Notes: a model not told the origin generated them from the letters alone. A stretch of 15,527 bases of DNA from Thermoplasmata archaeon (GCA_021797525.1 JAJZZQ010000054.1:1-15527), one strand, 5' to 3'. Shown: positions 6,552-14,403, counted from the first letter of the stretch. A program made the numbers and translations.

Positions 6552-8186
6552 ATGAAGGGCGACCCTAAAATTAAAATTCTCTCAGACAGCATAGAGGAAC
6601 TTCTGCTTTCAAGCGAAAATACGGGAAATATAATGCTGCTGGGAAGACAGGGGTGGGGGCAGAAAGAACTTCTCAAAATACTGGCAGGAAACCTGAGGAA
6701 CTGGGGTTCGGAAGTTTATGAGGGCCTAACTGAATCTGCCCGGGAGATTGAGAAATACGAGCCCTTTAACCAGATTCTAGATTCAATAACAAAAACGAGC
6801 AAAGTAAGAGAACTTAATGAGATTCTTTCTGTGATGAGGTCTTACTTCAGGGGAGACAGGAGAGTTTTCCTTTTCTTCAGCAACATAAATCTCCTTTCCG
6901 ACCCGACAAGGTTCCTTCTAACATACTTCATGAAAAGTTCCACAGATTATGGAATTTCCATTGTTTGTTCTGGGGCTACAGATCTTCAGTCTGAAAACGG
7001 AGACTTTGAAAACTTCCTTGATGTTGTAACGGGAGAGGGCCTGGCCAGAGTCTTCAACCTATCAAAACCGCAACCTGAAGATTTCAGGTTTGTGCTTTCC
7101 AACTACAAATTCCCGGAGGATTTCCTTAATGACGTTTACAGACTTTCAGATGCGAATTTTGCAATACTTGACTACATAATAAGATACTACAGGTTCCGAG
7201 GGGTCATAATGGATAATGGTGATATCGACTACAGGATTTACCTTTTCCTTTTGGTTCCAACAGAGATAAGTCAGTTTCTTGGTGGAATAATCAACTCGCT
7301 TGACCGGACCGGAAAACTCTCAGTTGCACTTCTTTCCTTCATGCAGATCACCCTTGACCCTGAGATCATTGGAGACCTCCTTTCCATAAGCGTAAATGAT
7401 GCAGTTAAAACATGCAATGAACTTGTAAAAATGGGACTTGCCAGCAGGCTATATTCCAAGTTTGGAATGACAAGCAAGTTCATCAATCCATATTTCAAAG
7501 GTGCAATTCCGGATGAGATATTGCAGGAAGCTCTTAAGCTGTCCGCGAAATCGAGAAGTTTCCAGCTTCTACCTGTTGAGAACAGAATCCAGGTCCTTGA
7601 GCTTTCCGGTGACTATGAGGGGATATCAACTCTCGTGAAAAGGGAGTGGAGGACCTTCGTTAGGAAATTTACTAACACCCAGTCTATTCTAAGTTTTGTG
7701 CAAAGAGTTCAGGAGCATATAGAGGATGCCGAAGCAAAGAACATACTTTCCCTGATACGGTGTAATGCCATCTACAACTCTGATGACCTTGAAAAGGCCA
7801 GGAAGTGCTATGAAATATGCCAGGGGTACGATATCGATCCGGCCGGTGTCACTCTTACACTGGTATCCATTTACCAGTCACTTGGGAATAACAGGAAGTC
7901 CGTTGACATACTGGAGACCTTTGCCACTAATATGGCACTGGAGGATGCAGCTTCTGGCTTCCTTAAGCTTCTGATCGCAGAGGCAAGCTTTAACCTTGGG
8001 GATTATGAATTCGCAGAGAACAGACTGAAAGAGGCCACTGATATAGCGGATAAAAGCTCTGATGAGGAACTTAAGGCGAGAGCCTTAACACTTAAGGGCA
8101 ACATGCTTCTGATCAATGGTGATTACCATGGATCTGAGGAATGTTACACTGAATCAGCCTCGATCAACAGGAGGCTTGGAATCTAG
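6552..8186 (+). CDS. STAND-like NTPase/winged-helix/TPR protein, N-terminal part before an in-frame TAG
   Basis: This 544-residue product has an AAA_16/STAND-like N-terminal region: IMLLGRQGWGQKEL at 27-40 in the Walker A position, then the EPFNQIL helix (70-76) typical of AAA_16 proteins, and RRVFLFFSNINLL (103-115) in the Walker B position. Both motifs are degenerate: the invariant Lys of GxxxxGK(S/T) is Gln37, and the Walker B acid is missing. ATP hydrolysis is therefore doubtful. A winged-helix-like segment follows (about 248-325), then helical TPR-like repeats to the end (clearest from about 395). The frame ends at TAG 8184-8186 inside a repeat, and the same frame carries further TPR sequence directly after it. 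This is therefore probably the front of a gene of about 819 codons. STAND proteins are typically signal-responsive scaffolds or regulators; the role here is unknown. Confidence 0.75.
   Translation: MKGDPKIKILSDSIEELLLSSENTGNIMLLGRQGWGQKELLKILAGNLRNWGSEVYEGLTESAREIEKYEPFNQILDSITKTSKVRELNEILSVMRSYFRGDRRVFLFFSNINLLSDPTRFLLTYFMKSSTDYGISIVCSGATDLQSENGDFENFLDVVTGEGLARVFNLSKPQPEDFRFVLSNYKFPEDFLNDVYRLSDANFAILDYIIRYYRFRGVIMDNGDIDYRIYLFLLVPTEISQFLGGIINSLDRTGKLSVALLSFMQITLDPEIIGDLLSISVNDAVKTCNELVKMGLASRLYSKFGMTSKFINPYFKGAIPDEILQEALKLSAKSRSFQLLPVENRIQVLELSGDYEGISTLVKREWRTFVRKFTNTQSILSFVQRVQEHIEDAEAKNILSLIRCNAIYNSDDLEKARKCYEICQGYDIDPAGVTLTLVSIYQSLGNNRKSVDILETFATNMALEDAASGFLKLLIAEASFNLGDYEFAENRLKEATDIADKSSDEELKARALTLKGNMLLINGDYHGSEECYTESASINRRLGI
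8184..8186 (+). other. In-frame amber codon splitting one TPR gene
   Basis: The reading frame is the same before and after this TAG. The flanking protein reads NRRLGI, stop, LQLSRNLNNLS, matching the usual spacing between the LG of one TPR helix and the NNLG of the next when the stop is counted as one residue. No base has been gained or lost. Other genes here (the Hjc-like nuclease, CarS and Pth2) end with TAG at tight junctions, so TAG is a real stop in this genome. Confidence 0.7.
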
Positions 8187-8204
8187 CTTCAGCTTTCCAG
8201 GAAT

Positions 8205-9011
8205 TTGAACAATCTTTCAGTCTTATATTCCAGCAAAGGGAGATATAATGAGGCTATCAGTGTTCTTGATCAGCTGATTGACAATACATATCTTACAGGA
8301 GATACAACTCTGAGGGCATCTGCTTATCATTCAAAGGCTAGAATTTACGATATCCTGGGTAGGAGAAATGAGGTTACAGACAATGCAACAAAGAGTATTC
8401 TTACATCGAAAATTATCAACAATTTGTTCCTCCTTTTAAGAAACAAGTCTTTGCTTTTCTGGCATTATGTAAGAGATCTGTCATATTCGTCAGCAATGGA
8501 TGAGATAAGGGAGGCTGCGCGATTGAATGATAGGTTATATTCAGGATATTTTTCAACATTGGGGAAGTTTATGAACTTCCTTGAAGGTTTGGAGGAATCA
8601 TTCCAGGAGCCAGATTTTAAGGTTCCAGAAATTCCGGACGGAGTTGACAGGTTTCAGTTCTCTCTGCTTTCCATGCTAATAAGGAAAGTGTCTGGAAAGC
8701 CAGTAAATTTTAGTATCGAAATTTCAGGTATGATGAAACACCTTGATGATGAACCAGCCCTTAAGAATAGTATCTCACTTCTTATTGCTAACATAAATGG
8801 GGAAAAAAGAACAGTTCCTGAGTCAAATTCCGGTGATATAGCCAATGCCATTTCTTCAATTCTGCTTCAGAGAGATATTCCGACTAAAGAGGATTGCCAG
8901 AGATTGTTGACTCTTGGCGAAAGGATACCGGGGCTTATAAGAAAAATGAATTCTGACGACTTAGATGGCGAATCTTTTCGGAATCAGCTGAAATCAATCT
9001 GGAATGACTGA
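8205..9011 (+). CDS. C-terminal TPR part of the interrupted STAND-like gene
   Basis: This open frame continues the upstream gene in phase from codon 8187 onward. The 268 residues from the TTG at 8205 begin with a TPR unit (LNNLSVLYSSKGRYNEAISVLDQLI) and continue with helical repeats (SAYHSKARIYDILGRRNEVTDNATKSIL) and a less regular helical tail. There is no convincing start signal: TTG 8205 is the first start-like codon after the TAG, and the AGGAGG at 8169-8174 is about 30 nt away and itself encodes Arg-Arg of the previous repeat. Independent translation is therefore doubtful. The likeliest state is the silent 3' half of a nonsense-mutated gene, or the rear of one protein if the TAG is a sequencing error or is read through. 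Its TGA abuts the stop of the convergent membrane-protein gene. Confidence 0.6.
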   Translation: MNNLSVLYSSKGRYNEAISVLDQLIDNTYLTGDTTLRASAYHSKARIYDILGRRNEVTDNATKSILTSKIINNLFLLLRNKSLLFWHYVRDLSYSSAMDEIREAARLNDRLYSGYFSTLGKFMNFLEGLEESFQEPDFKVPEIPDGVDRFQFSLLSMLIRKVSGKPVNFSIEISGMMKHLDDEPALKNSISLLIANINGEKRTVPESNSGDIANAISSILLQRDIPTKEDCQRLLTLGERIPGLIRKMNSDDLDGESFRNQLKSIWND

Positions 9012-9803
9012 TCATTTCTGAACCTGAGGTGGTGTCTGATTCTTCGGCGGTTCAAGCCTTCTCCTTGAGTTCCCAATGCTCCTGCCGATGAAAACACCCA
9101 CTGCGAATATAAGCTCAAAATATACCAGGTAAGATATTGTATATGTGGGAATTACATCAACGAAAAGCTCAGGGACTCCAGTATTAATAGGTCCACTGAA
9201 ATAGTTTCCACTGAACATGTTAACTCTTGTGCCGTTTAAAACAACAGAATAGTTGTAATCATATACCCCTGCCTTCAGATTTGACAGCGTAAATGTGAAC
9301 ATTGCCGAATGATTGGCATAAGTGGTCTCATTCATTTCACTGTATTTGATTGTTTTCAAATAATGATTTGGCCCGAGCACATTGACCTCCGATGTAGTAT
9401 AATTTGGTGCATATGAAGAGTTACCGTCATATACCCTAACTGTAAAGAGATAAGACTGGCCTGGACCAGAATGGGAAAATGGCGTAACGTTTGATACGTA
9501 TGTTAGGTTGTAAGGTGTTACTGTTTCGCTGTAAGTAGGCTGCGAATGATAAGCATCGTTAGCATAGAAAGCCGAAAATGCCATTCCTGCTACTATAAAA
9601 ATAACTACCCCTGCAAGCAACCTCGTTGTTAATTTGTAAACCCGGAGATAGTGGAACACAAAGAAAGTCTCTACAGGTATTATGAAGACAATTATCTCAC
9701 TGATATAAAATGATATGTAAACTATCAGAACAGCTATCAGGATAGATATTACAGGAGCCATAATCCTGCGGTTTGTTATTAGGAAGCTGTTATCAGAAAG
9801 CAA
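9012..9803 (-). CDS. Membrane-anchored surface protein with many N-glycosylation sequons
   Basis: I do not recognise the family. The 263-residue product has hydrophobic segments at about 15-50 (one or two helices) and 62-80, a polar domain at about 82-218, and a last transmembrane helix at about 222-241 followed by a basic, Pro-rich tail (NSRRRLEPPKNQTPPQ). The middle domain is rich in Tyr, Ser, Thr and Asn, has beta-strand character, and holds eight N-x-S/T sequons (NLT, NVT, NSS, NYT, NET, NHS, NYS, NGT). It would sit outside the cell and be glycosylated, in keeping with a wall-less archaeal surface. The TTG at 9803 fits leaderless initiation from the TATA box at 9825-9830. The in-frame ATG at 9761 (residue 15) is an alternative that keeps all transmembrane helices. 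Confidence 0.65.
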   Translation of the reverse strand: MLSDNSFLITNRRIMAPVISILIAVLIVYISFYISEIIVFIIPVETFFVFHYLRVYKLTTRLLAGVVIFIVAGMAFSAFYANDAYHSQPTYSETVTPYNLTYVSNVTPFSHSGPGQSYLFTVRVYDGNSSYAPNYTTSEVNVLGPNHYLKTIKYSEMNETTYANHSAMFTFTLSNLKAGVYDYNYSVVLNGTRVNMFSGNYFSGPINTGVPELFVDVIPTYTISYLVYFELIFAVGVFIGRSIGNSRRRLEPPKNQTPPQVQK

Positions 9804-9824
9804 TTTTCCATAATTCCAGCATTG

Positions 9825-9830
9825 TATAAA
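9825..9830 (-). promoter_or_regulatory. TATA box for the surface-protein gene
   Basis: TTTATA on the minus strand is centred about 25 nt upstream of the TTG at 9803, which supports that start over the ATG at 9761. Confidence 0.45.
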
Positions 9831-9950
9831 TAGTTGATTTTTAATCAGAACATCAATGGACTAAATGAATTTCTGACACATTGATTCAAGCTGGAAACTT
9901 CTGGAAAATCTTACATATCCGCCTATGCAGTGGAAATAGAATCTGCAGTA

Positions 9951-9994
9951 ATAACCGAAATATGTTATATAAACATTAGTAATAACTTGGTTAT
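9951..9994. promoter_or_regulatory. Inverted-repeat cluster at the HTH-CBS promoter, candidate operator
   Basis: Four half-sites alternate in direction: ATAAC (9951), GTTAT (9964), ATAAC (9982) and GTTAT (9990). The last two form ATAACTTGGTTAT, a perfect inverted repeat with a 3-bp spacer that runs into the start codon at 9993. The pairs lie on either side of the TATA element. This is a plausible autoregulatory operator for the downstream helix-turn-helix protein. Confidence 0.4.
9965..9973 (+). promoter_or_regulatory. TATA box for the HTH-CBS/carS/pth2 operon
   Basis: TTATATAAA is centred about 24 nt upstream of the ATG at 9993. It supports leaderless initiation there rather than at the in-frame GTG at 9930, which lies upstream of the box. 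Confidence 0.55.
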
Positions 9995-10571
9995 GCTCCC
10001 CTCAATAGAGGAACTCAGAAAGATGCGAAAAACACTTGGAATTAGCCAGAAAGACCTTGCTCATGTTAGTGGTGTGAGCCAGTCTTATATTGCAAGGCTT
10101 GAAAAGGGGGACCTTAACCCAACCTACGAAAAGGTTAGAAAAATATATGAATACCTAAACAGGGCAAGCCAGAAGGTAAACTCAATTGATCTTGTCGCTG
10201 AGAAAATTATGAGCACAAATCTCATTACATGCTCGCCATCTGATTCAATTATATCTGCTCTGGATAAGATGAGGAACCATGGAATTTCCCAGTTGCCAGT
10301 CCTTACAATGGATGGTAAGCTCATAGGATCAGTCTCTGAATCAGACATAAATGATATGCTTCTGAAGGGCTCCACTATTGAAAGCCTGAAGACAATGATA
10401 GTTAGGAGGGTTATGGGAGCAACCCCGCCTCAGCTTGACCGGAATTCACCTATTTCTATGGTCTATCCGATTCTGAAATTTTCAAGCTGTGTTCTTATAG
10501 TTGATGGTGGCGAGGTGAAAGGGATAATTACAAAGGCTGACATACTGAAGGCAGTTGAAGAGTATGCTTGA
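9993..10571 (+). CDS. HTH-CBS transcriptional regulator
   Basis: The 192-residue protein joins an N-terminal Cro/C1-type helix-turn-helix (about 5-55; [25 protein letters not shown] holds the two HTH helices) to two CBS domains: CBS1 at about 70-126 ([21 protein letters not shown], then HGISQLPVL and [12 protein letters not shown]) and CBS2 at about 138-190 (ending [11 protein letters not shown]). CBS pairs usually bind adenosine nucleotides or related ligands, so this is probably a metabolite-sensing DNA-binding regulator. ATG 9993 was chosen over an in-frame GTG at 9930 because the TATA box lies between them and homologues, as I recall, begin near MLPSIEELR. It overlaps carS by 8 bp and is probably cotranscribed with carS and pth2; autoregulation is suggested by inverted repeats at its promoter. 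Confidence 0.88.
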   Translation: MLPSIEELRKMRKTLGISQKDLAHVSGVSQSYIARLEKGDLNPTYEKVRKIYEYLNRASQKVNSIDLVAEKIMSTNLITCSPSDSIISALDKMRNHGISQLPVLTMDGKLIGSVSESDINDMLLKGSTIESLKTMIVRRVMGATPPQLDRNSPISMVYPILKFSSCVLIVDGGEVKGIITKADILKAVEEYA

Positions 10572-11127
10572 TTACCCACTTCTTATAGCCGCAGCATTTA
10601 TTCTGTTTATCCCCGCATTCATCGCAAACCCATCAGCAGTGATAACCGGAGGGCACTACCCAATGGATTTCAGGAAGAATTTCCCTGACAGAAAAAGAAT
10701 ACTTGGAGATGGAAAAACATGGAGCGGCTATTTTGGAGGCTCACTCATAGGAGTTGTCTCTGGGCTTGTTCTTGTTGCTATCTTCCACTTCGCACATGTT
10801 CTCCCATACCCTGTTTACGGCTCATCAATTGGAGGAATACTGGTGGCACTTTTCGCCATGTCGTTCGGCTCCCTCACAGGTGATGTTCTTGGTTCATTTA
10901 TAAAGAGGAGGATTAACATCCCCAGAGGAGGTAAAGGATCGTTGCTGGACATGTGGCCGTTTGCGCTGGTATCGTTCCTCTTTCTATTCCTATTTGCAAG
11001 ACAATTTTTCATGTACTATTACGGAAATATAATTGGCATACTGACAATACTCATAATCACACCACCACTGCACAGGGCAGTGAATATAATCGGATACAGA
11101 ATTAAGAGGAAGGATGTTCCATGGTAG
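10564..11127 (+). CDS. carS: CDP-archaeol synthase
   Basis: The 187-residue integral membrane protein would transfer CMP from CTP to unsaturated archaetidic acid, giving CDP-archaeol, the activated precursor of archaeal phospholipids. It shows the CarS/DUF46 pattern: the N-terminal helix ends in [10 protein letters not shown] (21-30); GDGKTWSG (48-55) lies in the cytosolic loop; and [15 protein letters not shown] with [10 protein letters not shown] (102-130) forms the conserved nucleotide and Mg site, as in the CdsA-related fold. Five hydrophobic segments are visible (about 4-22, 57-77, 86-105, 130-150 and 153-170). Translation is coupled to the upstream regulator by an 8-bp overlap, and the ATG of pth2 overlaps its TAG. 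An in-frame TTG at 10555 is less likely than ATG 10564. Confidence 0.9.
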   Translation: MLDYPLLIAAAFILFIPAFIANPSAVITGGHYPMDFRKNFPDRKRILGDGKTWSGYFGGSLIGVVSGLVLVAIFHFAHVLPYPVYGSSIGGILVALFAMSFGSLTGDVLGSFIKRRINIPRGGKGSLLDMWPFALVSFLFLFLFARQFFMYYYGNIIGILTILIITPPLHRAVNIIGYRIKRKDVPW

Positions 11128-11480
11128 GGCCCGTTAAACTAGTCATTGCTGTCAGGCGGGATCTGGATATGGGTAAGGGAAAAATTGCCGCACAGGTTGC
11201 CCATGCCTCCGTTTCCTGCGCCCTGACTGCCCAGAAAACAGAGAAAAAACTCTTTAAGGAGTGGATCAGCGAGGGACAGAAAAAAATTGTCATTAAGGTT
11301 GAGAGTGAAGAACAGCTCCGGCAGCTTATTGGTATAGCCCGATCTCAGGGCATAATCACTGAACCAGTAAATGACGCAGGATTCACACAGGTATTTCCAG
11401 GCACACTGACATGCGCCGGAATTGGACCCGCTGAAGAGTCTGTGCTTGAACCACTGACAGGAAAATATCCCCTGCTTTAG
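11121..11480 (+). CDS. pth2: Peptidyl-tRNA hydrolase, Pth2 (archaeal/eukaryotic) type
   Basis: At 119 residues this matches the usual Pth2 length. The enzyme hydrolyses the ester bond of peptidyl-tRNAs released from stalled ribosomes, recycling tRNA in the cytosol. Family motifs are [20 protein letters not shown] with VAHAS (strand 1 and the catalytic helix, about 6-30), the [10 protein letters not shown] motif with the conserved Asp and Thr (81-90), and the C-terminal [10 protein letters not shown] (94-103). The ATG overlaps the carS stop by 7 bp, and the purine-rich GAGGAAGG at about 11106-11113 is a good ribosome-binding site. It is the last gene of the HTH-CBS/carS/pth2 operon, and its stop is 1 bp from that of the convergent MFS gene. 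Confidence 0.95.
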   Translation: MVGPVKLVIAVRRDLDMGKGKIAAQVAHASVSCALTAQKTEKKLFKEWISEGQKKIVIKVESEEQLRQLIGIARSQGIITEPVNDAGFTQVFPGTLTCAGIGPAEESVLEPLTGKYPLL

Positions 11481-11481
11481 A

Positions 11482-12711
11482 TCACAGAGTGGTCTCCTCA
11501 GCCACTGTCTTTGCAGACTTTATAGTCCCGAATTTCAGGGTGAGAATTGTGACAGCAATTCCTATTATCAGTATTGGTGTCCACATGAACAGGTCTTCTC
11601 CCTGAAAACGCCCGAGAAGGAATGTACCCATTACAGGTGCAACAGGCTGAATGAAACTTACAATCAGCTGGAAGGCCCCAAAATACTGGCCCTTCTTGCC
11701 TTCAGGAGCCATTTTTCCTATTACTGTGTAAATAACAGGTGATATGATATTCTCTGCCATAGTTATGAGAATTACGTCAGCTACCAGAAACAGGAAATTA
11801 CTTGAGAAGATAAGGAGGAAGAATGAGATAGAATAGATCATTACTCCTGCTGCTATCCTGATGTGGTCCCTCACCTTTACAAAGAGCCAGTTAATCGGTA
11901 CCTGAAAAAGGACAACTATGATTCCATTAACAGTGTAAAGCAGACCAATTTCCCTGTTTGTGATGTGGTCCACTGATGACCAGAAGAGCGTTAAGGTTGT
12001 ACCCCACTGTCCTGCTACAAAGAATGAACTTGCGATTATAAGAGATATGATGAGGAACAGCCTGTCTCCTGTAGGAAAATCTGTAAGGCGGCGTTCCTGT
12101 GAAACATTGAATTGTTTCCTGTTTCTTATGTATTTTACAAAGATGAACCATTCTATTATTGTTATGAACATTGGAACAAAGAAAACAAGGGAGAAATTTA
12201 TGAATGACAGGAACCCTCCGATTGCAGGTCCGAAAGAGAAACCAATATTGGCAGCAATCCTTATGATGCTGAAGGCGTTGTTTCTCTCACTTTCCGGAGT
12301 TTCCTCAGTTATGATTACATTGTCCACTATACCCTGAACACTTGCTATGGGCTCGAAAAGGAGGAAGGTTGCAATGAGGATTATTATGCTTAGATTTTTG
12401 GCAACAACTATCCCCTCTATTAGGAGAATTATTGCCATCATTGGCGGAGTGATTATTGCTGCAAATCTCCTACCCACTTTATCGATCAGGTTACCCCCGT
12501 AAAGTGAAAATGGAAGGGAGAGAATGGCAGTTGCAAAGAATATCAGGCCAACATCAAAGAATGGAACTCCCCTTACCTCACTGAGATATATGGGGACAAA
12601 AATCCAGACAACTGATCTTCCAAGAGTTCTGATGAGCTGTGTGATAGAAACAACCCTCACATATATGTTTACAAGAGGCCCTAAACCTCTCCTTACCGAA
12701 AACTTCCCCAT
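11482..12711 (-). CDS. Major facilitator superfamily transporter
   Basis: The 409-residue, strongly hydrophobic protein has about 12 membrane helices. It carries the MFS signature A-like loop GGNLIDKVGRR (72-82) between helices 2 and 3, and a long polar central loop (about 192-215, RNRKQFNVSQERRLTDF) dividing the two six-helix halves. The first half also has the RNNAFSIIRIAANIGFSFGPAIGG pattern (about 143-166), typical of helix 5 motif C in drug/H+ antiporters, so efflux of a small molecule is a reasonable guess; the substrate cannot be assigned. The start is ATG 12711, with AGGAA a few bases upstream, which could serve as a ribosome-binding site. It is divergent from tmk across about 130 bp. 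Confidence 0.88.
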   Translation of the reverse strand: MGKFSVRRGLGPLVNIYVRVVSITQLIRTLGRSVVWIFVPIYLSEVRGVPFFDVGLIFFATAILSLPFSLYGGNLIDKVGRRFAAIITPPMMAIILLIEGIVVAKNLSIIILIATFLLFEPIASVQGIVDNVIITEETPESERNNAFSIIRIAANIGFSFGPAIGGFLSFINFSLVFFVPMFITIIEWFIFVKYIRNRKQFNVSQERRLTDFPTGDRLFLIISLIIASSFFVAGQWGTTLTLFWSSVDHITNREIGLLYTVNGIIVVLFQVPINWLFVKVRDHIRIAAGVMIYSISFFLLIFSSNFLFLVADVILITMAENIISPVIYTVIGKMAPEGKKGQYFGAFQLIVSFIQPVAPVMGTFLLGRFQGEDLFMWTPILIIGIAVTILTLKFGTIKSAKTVAEETTL

Positions 12712-12841
12712 ACATTTCCTGTTTGCGGGTAATAATTCATAGAGATAAAGAGATTCTCAATTTCTTCTCTCGAATAACTGTATTGCCACTATTCCTGTAA
12801 GATTTATTGTTAACCTGCACATGCTGAAGTGGTAATAAGCA

Positions 12842-13459
12842 TTGAATTCAGGTCACTTCATTGTACTTGAGGGCCTAGACGGGTCAGGAAAAACATCCAT
12901 AGCCAGAAGGCTTTATCAATTTCTCATTGAAAAGAATATAGACGCAATTCTGACAAAGGAGCCTACAGAAAACTTCCACAGAGTTGCCGAGCTTGAGGGA
13001 AAAAGGGATTATCTTTCTTCCATGAGGCTTTTCTTTGAGTTCACTGCTGACAGGATCGTACACTCAGAAATCATCGGGAAATGGATCAGCGAAGGGAAGA
13101 TCGTCGTGTGCGACCGGTTCCTGTATTCCTCTCTTGCTTATCAGGGCACCATAATTAGAACTAAATTTGAACCACAAGATGACGGTATAAGATGGATGAG
13201 GGAGGTAAGCAGGGTAATTCATCTGAAACCTGAGATTTGCATATATCTTGACATAGATCCTGAAACGGCCATGAACAGAATATCCAGGAGGATGGACTCC
13301 GCATCCGGATTCGAGGAGCTGGAGTTCCTCAGGTCTGTAAGAAACACCTATCTTACCCTGCCTGAATGCTTGGAAAATAATATTGACGCAAGTATGAGTT
13401 TGGAGGATACACTTGAGTCAGTCAAATTAATTATAAACAGTAAGCTCAGGCTGTGGTAA
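12842..13459 (+). CDS. tmk: Thymidylate kinase
   Basis: The 205-residue enzyme phosphorylates dTMP to dTDP with ATP, an essential step in dTTP synthesis. It has the P-loop EGLDGSGKTS (10-19), KEPT (39-42) for the dTMP site, the DRF motif with SSLAYQG (91-102), YLDIDPE (135-141), and a LID region with RISRRMD (146-152). The start is TTG at 12842: the only other codon before an in-frame TAA is GCA, and the first downstream Met would remove the P-loop. A purine-rich stretch (GAAGTGG) about 10 nt upstream may act as a ribosome-binding site, with a weak TATA-like TTTATT at 12803-12808. Its last 14 bp overlap the 3' end of the convergent methionine aminopeptidase gene. Confidence 0.92.
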   Translation: MNSGHFIVLEGLDGSGKTSIARRLYQFLIEKNIDAILTKEPTENFHRVAELEGKRDYLSSMRLFFEFTADRIVHSEIIGKWISEGKIVVCDRFLYSSLAYQGTIIRTKFEPQDDGIRWMREVSRVIHLKPEICIYLDIDPETAMNRISRRMDSASGFEELEFLRSVRNTYLTLPECLENNIDASMSLEDTLESVKLIINSKLRLW

Positions 13460-14324
13460 CTGTAATTTCGTCAGTGCCAATGATTACTGTGTGTTCCGAC
13501 TGGGCAATCATTGAACCCCTGTGTTCTTTCAGGACAGGAAACTGGCTTACCTCACGACTGCGCATCATATCCTTCAAGTATCTCTCGTGATTATCCATTA
13601 TTTTGGCCAGCCATCTCTCCGCGAAGGGCACGGTGTTGAAATTTTTGTATATTATCTCGTCCTGCCTTACCTTCGGGCTGTCCAGAATGTATATGTTTCC
13701 ACCCGCCCCGTTGTGAATCATCCCTGGACCTGTGGATGCAAATGGTTCTATGGCTATGGTTATCTCTGGTTTTAGCTGCTTTCCATTGCCATCGTCAAAA
13801 TTTGGGATGAATACCTCAGAATGCAGGTCATATTTGTTTATCCCATGACCACCAAGGTTCTTAACGGGATGGAAACCGCTGGATTCTATGACTGTGCCTA
13901 TCTGCTTTCCTATCTCACGGATTGCTATACCTGGACGAAGTTTTCTTATGGCTTGATTAAGCGCATCTCTGGTTGAATCTATGAGATCAGAATATTTTCC
14001 AGTGTTTCCCACTTCAACAGTTGCTGCATTGTCAGATAGATAACCGTCTATCTGGGCGCCAACATCAATTTTTAACAGATCTCCAGTTGAAAGTTTCTTT
14101 CTGTCACCAGGGTAAGGTGTATAATGTGCGGCCTCATTGTTTATGCTTAGATTCACAGGGAAAGAAGGTTTTCCACCCTGTTCAGCTATGAATTTCTCAA
14201 TTCCCTCAGCTATATCAAGGAGATAAGCCCCAGGCTCTGCCAGTGATTTCCCGTATTCCAGGGCATCCCTTCCAATCTTTCCAGCCTGCATCAGTTTATT
14301 CTTAACTTCGATATTCAATAACAC
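13446..14324 (-). CDS. map: Methionine aminopeptidase, type II
   Basis: This 292-residue pita-bread metallopeptidase removes the initiator methionine from nascent proteins. All five metal ligands are visible: Asp87 (KIDVGAQ), Asp98 (YLSDNA), His160 (GGHGIN), Glu193 (AIEPFA) and Glu277 (QSEHTV), plus the active-site His67 (AAHYTPYPGD). Length and the insertion after His160 mark the archaeal/eukaryotic type II enzyme. The GTG at 14324 is the likely start: an in-frame TAA lies five codons upstream, and the nearby ATG at 14329 is out of frame and closes at once. An AT-rich box lies about 20 nt upstream. It is divergent from tRNA-Gln and overlaps tmk by 14 bp at its 3' end. Confidence 0.95.
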   Translation of the reverse strand: MLLNIEVKNKLMQAGKIGRDALEYGKSLAEPGAYLLDIAEGIEKFIAEQGGKPSFPVNLSINNEAAHYTPYPGDRKKLSTGDLLKIDVGAQIDGYLSDNAATVEVGNTGKYSDLIDSTRDALNQAIRKLRPGIAIREIGKQIGTVIESSGFHPVKNLGGHGINKYDLHSEVFIPNFDDGNGKQLKPEITIAIEPFASTGPGMIHNGAGGNIYILDSPKVRQDEIIYKNFNTVPFAERWLAKIMDNHERYLKDMMRSREVSQFPVLKEHRGSMIAQSEHTVIIGTDEITVTTA

Positions 14325-14335
14325 TTCATTGATAC

Positions 14336-14350
14336 TTTACATAAAATTTT
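14336..14350 (-). promoter_or_regulatory. TATA-like region for the methionine aminopeptidase gene
   Basis: The minus strand reads AAAATTTTATGTAAA about 17-22 nt upstream of the GTG at 14324, suggesting a leaderless mRNA. The exact box cannot be fixed by eye. Confidence 0.35.
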
Positions 14351-14372
14351 AGCTGAGGAAGTCAGGCATAAA

Positions 14373-14380
14373 TTAAATAA
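14373..14380 (+). promoter_or_regulatory. TATA box for tRNA-Gln
   Basis: TTAAATAA is centred about 27 nt upstream of the mature tRNA 5' end at 14404, the standard archaeal distance. The primary transcript would therefore have almost no 5' leader. Confidence 0.5.
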
Positions 14381-14403
14381 TGTCTGAAAATTTTTGGATA
14401 AAA

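Noticed and set aside
8184..8186. Pyrrolysine or genome-wide sense use of TAG
   Set aside because: Three other genes in the window end in TAG at overlapping or abutting junctions, and no pyl genes or suppressor tRNA are visible here.
8166..8207. AGGAGG as a ribosome-binding site for a separate gene at 8205
   Set aside because: It is about 30 nt from the TTG, and the bases are needed to encode Arg-Arg in the TPR repeat.
9930..9992. N-terminal extension of the HTH-CBS protein from GTG 9930
   Set aside because: The TATA box and inverted repeats lie within this stretch, and the ATG at 9993 starts directly before the conserved HTH region.
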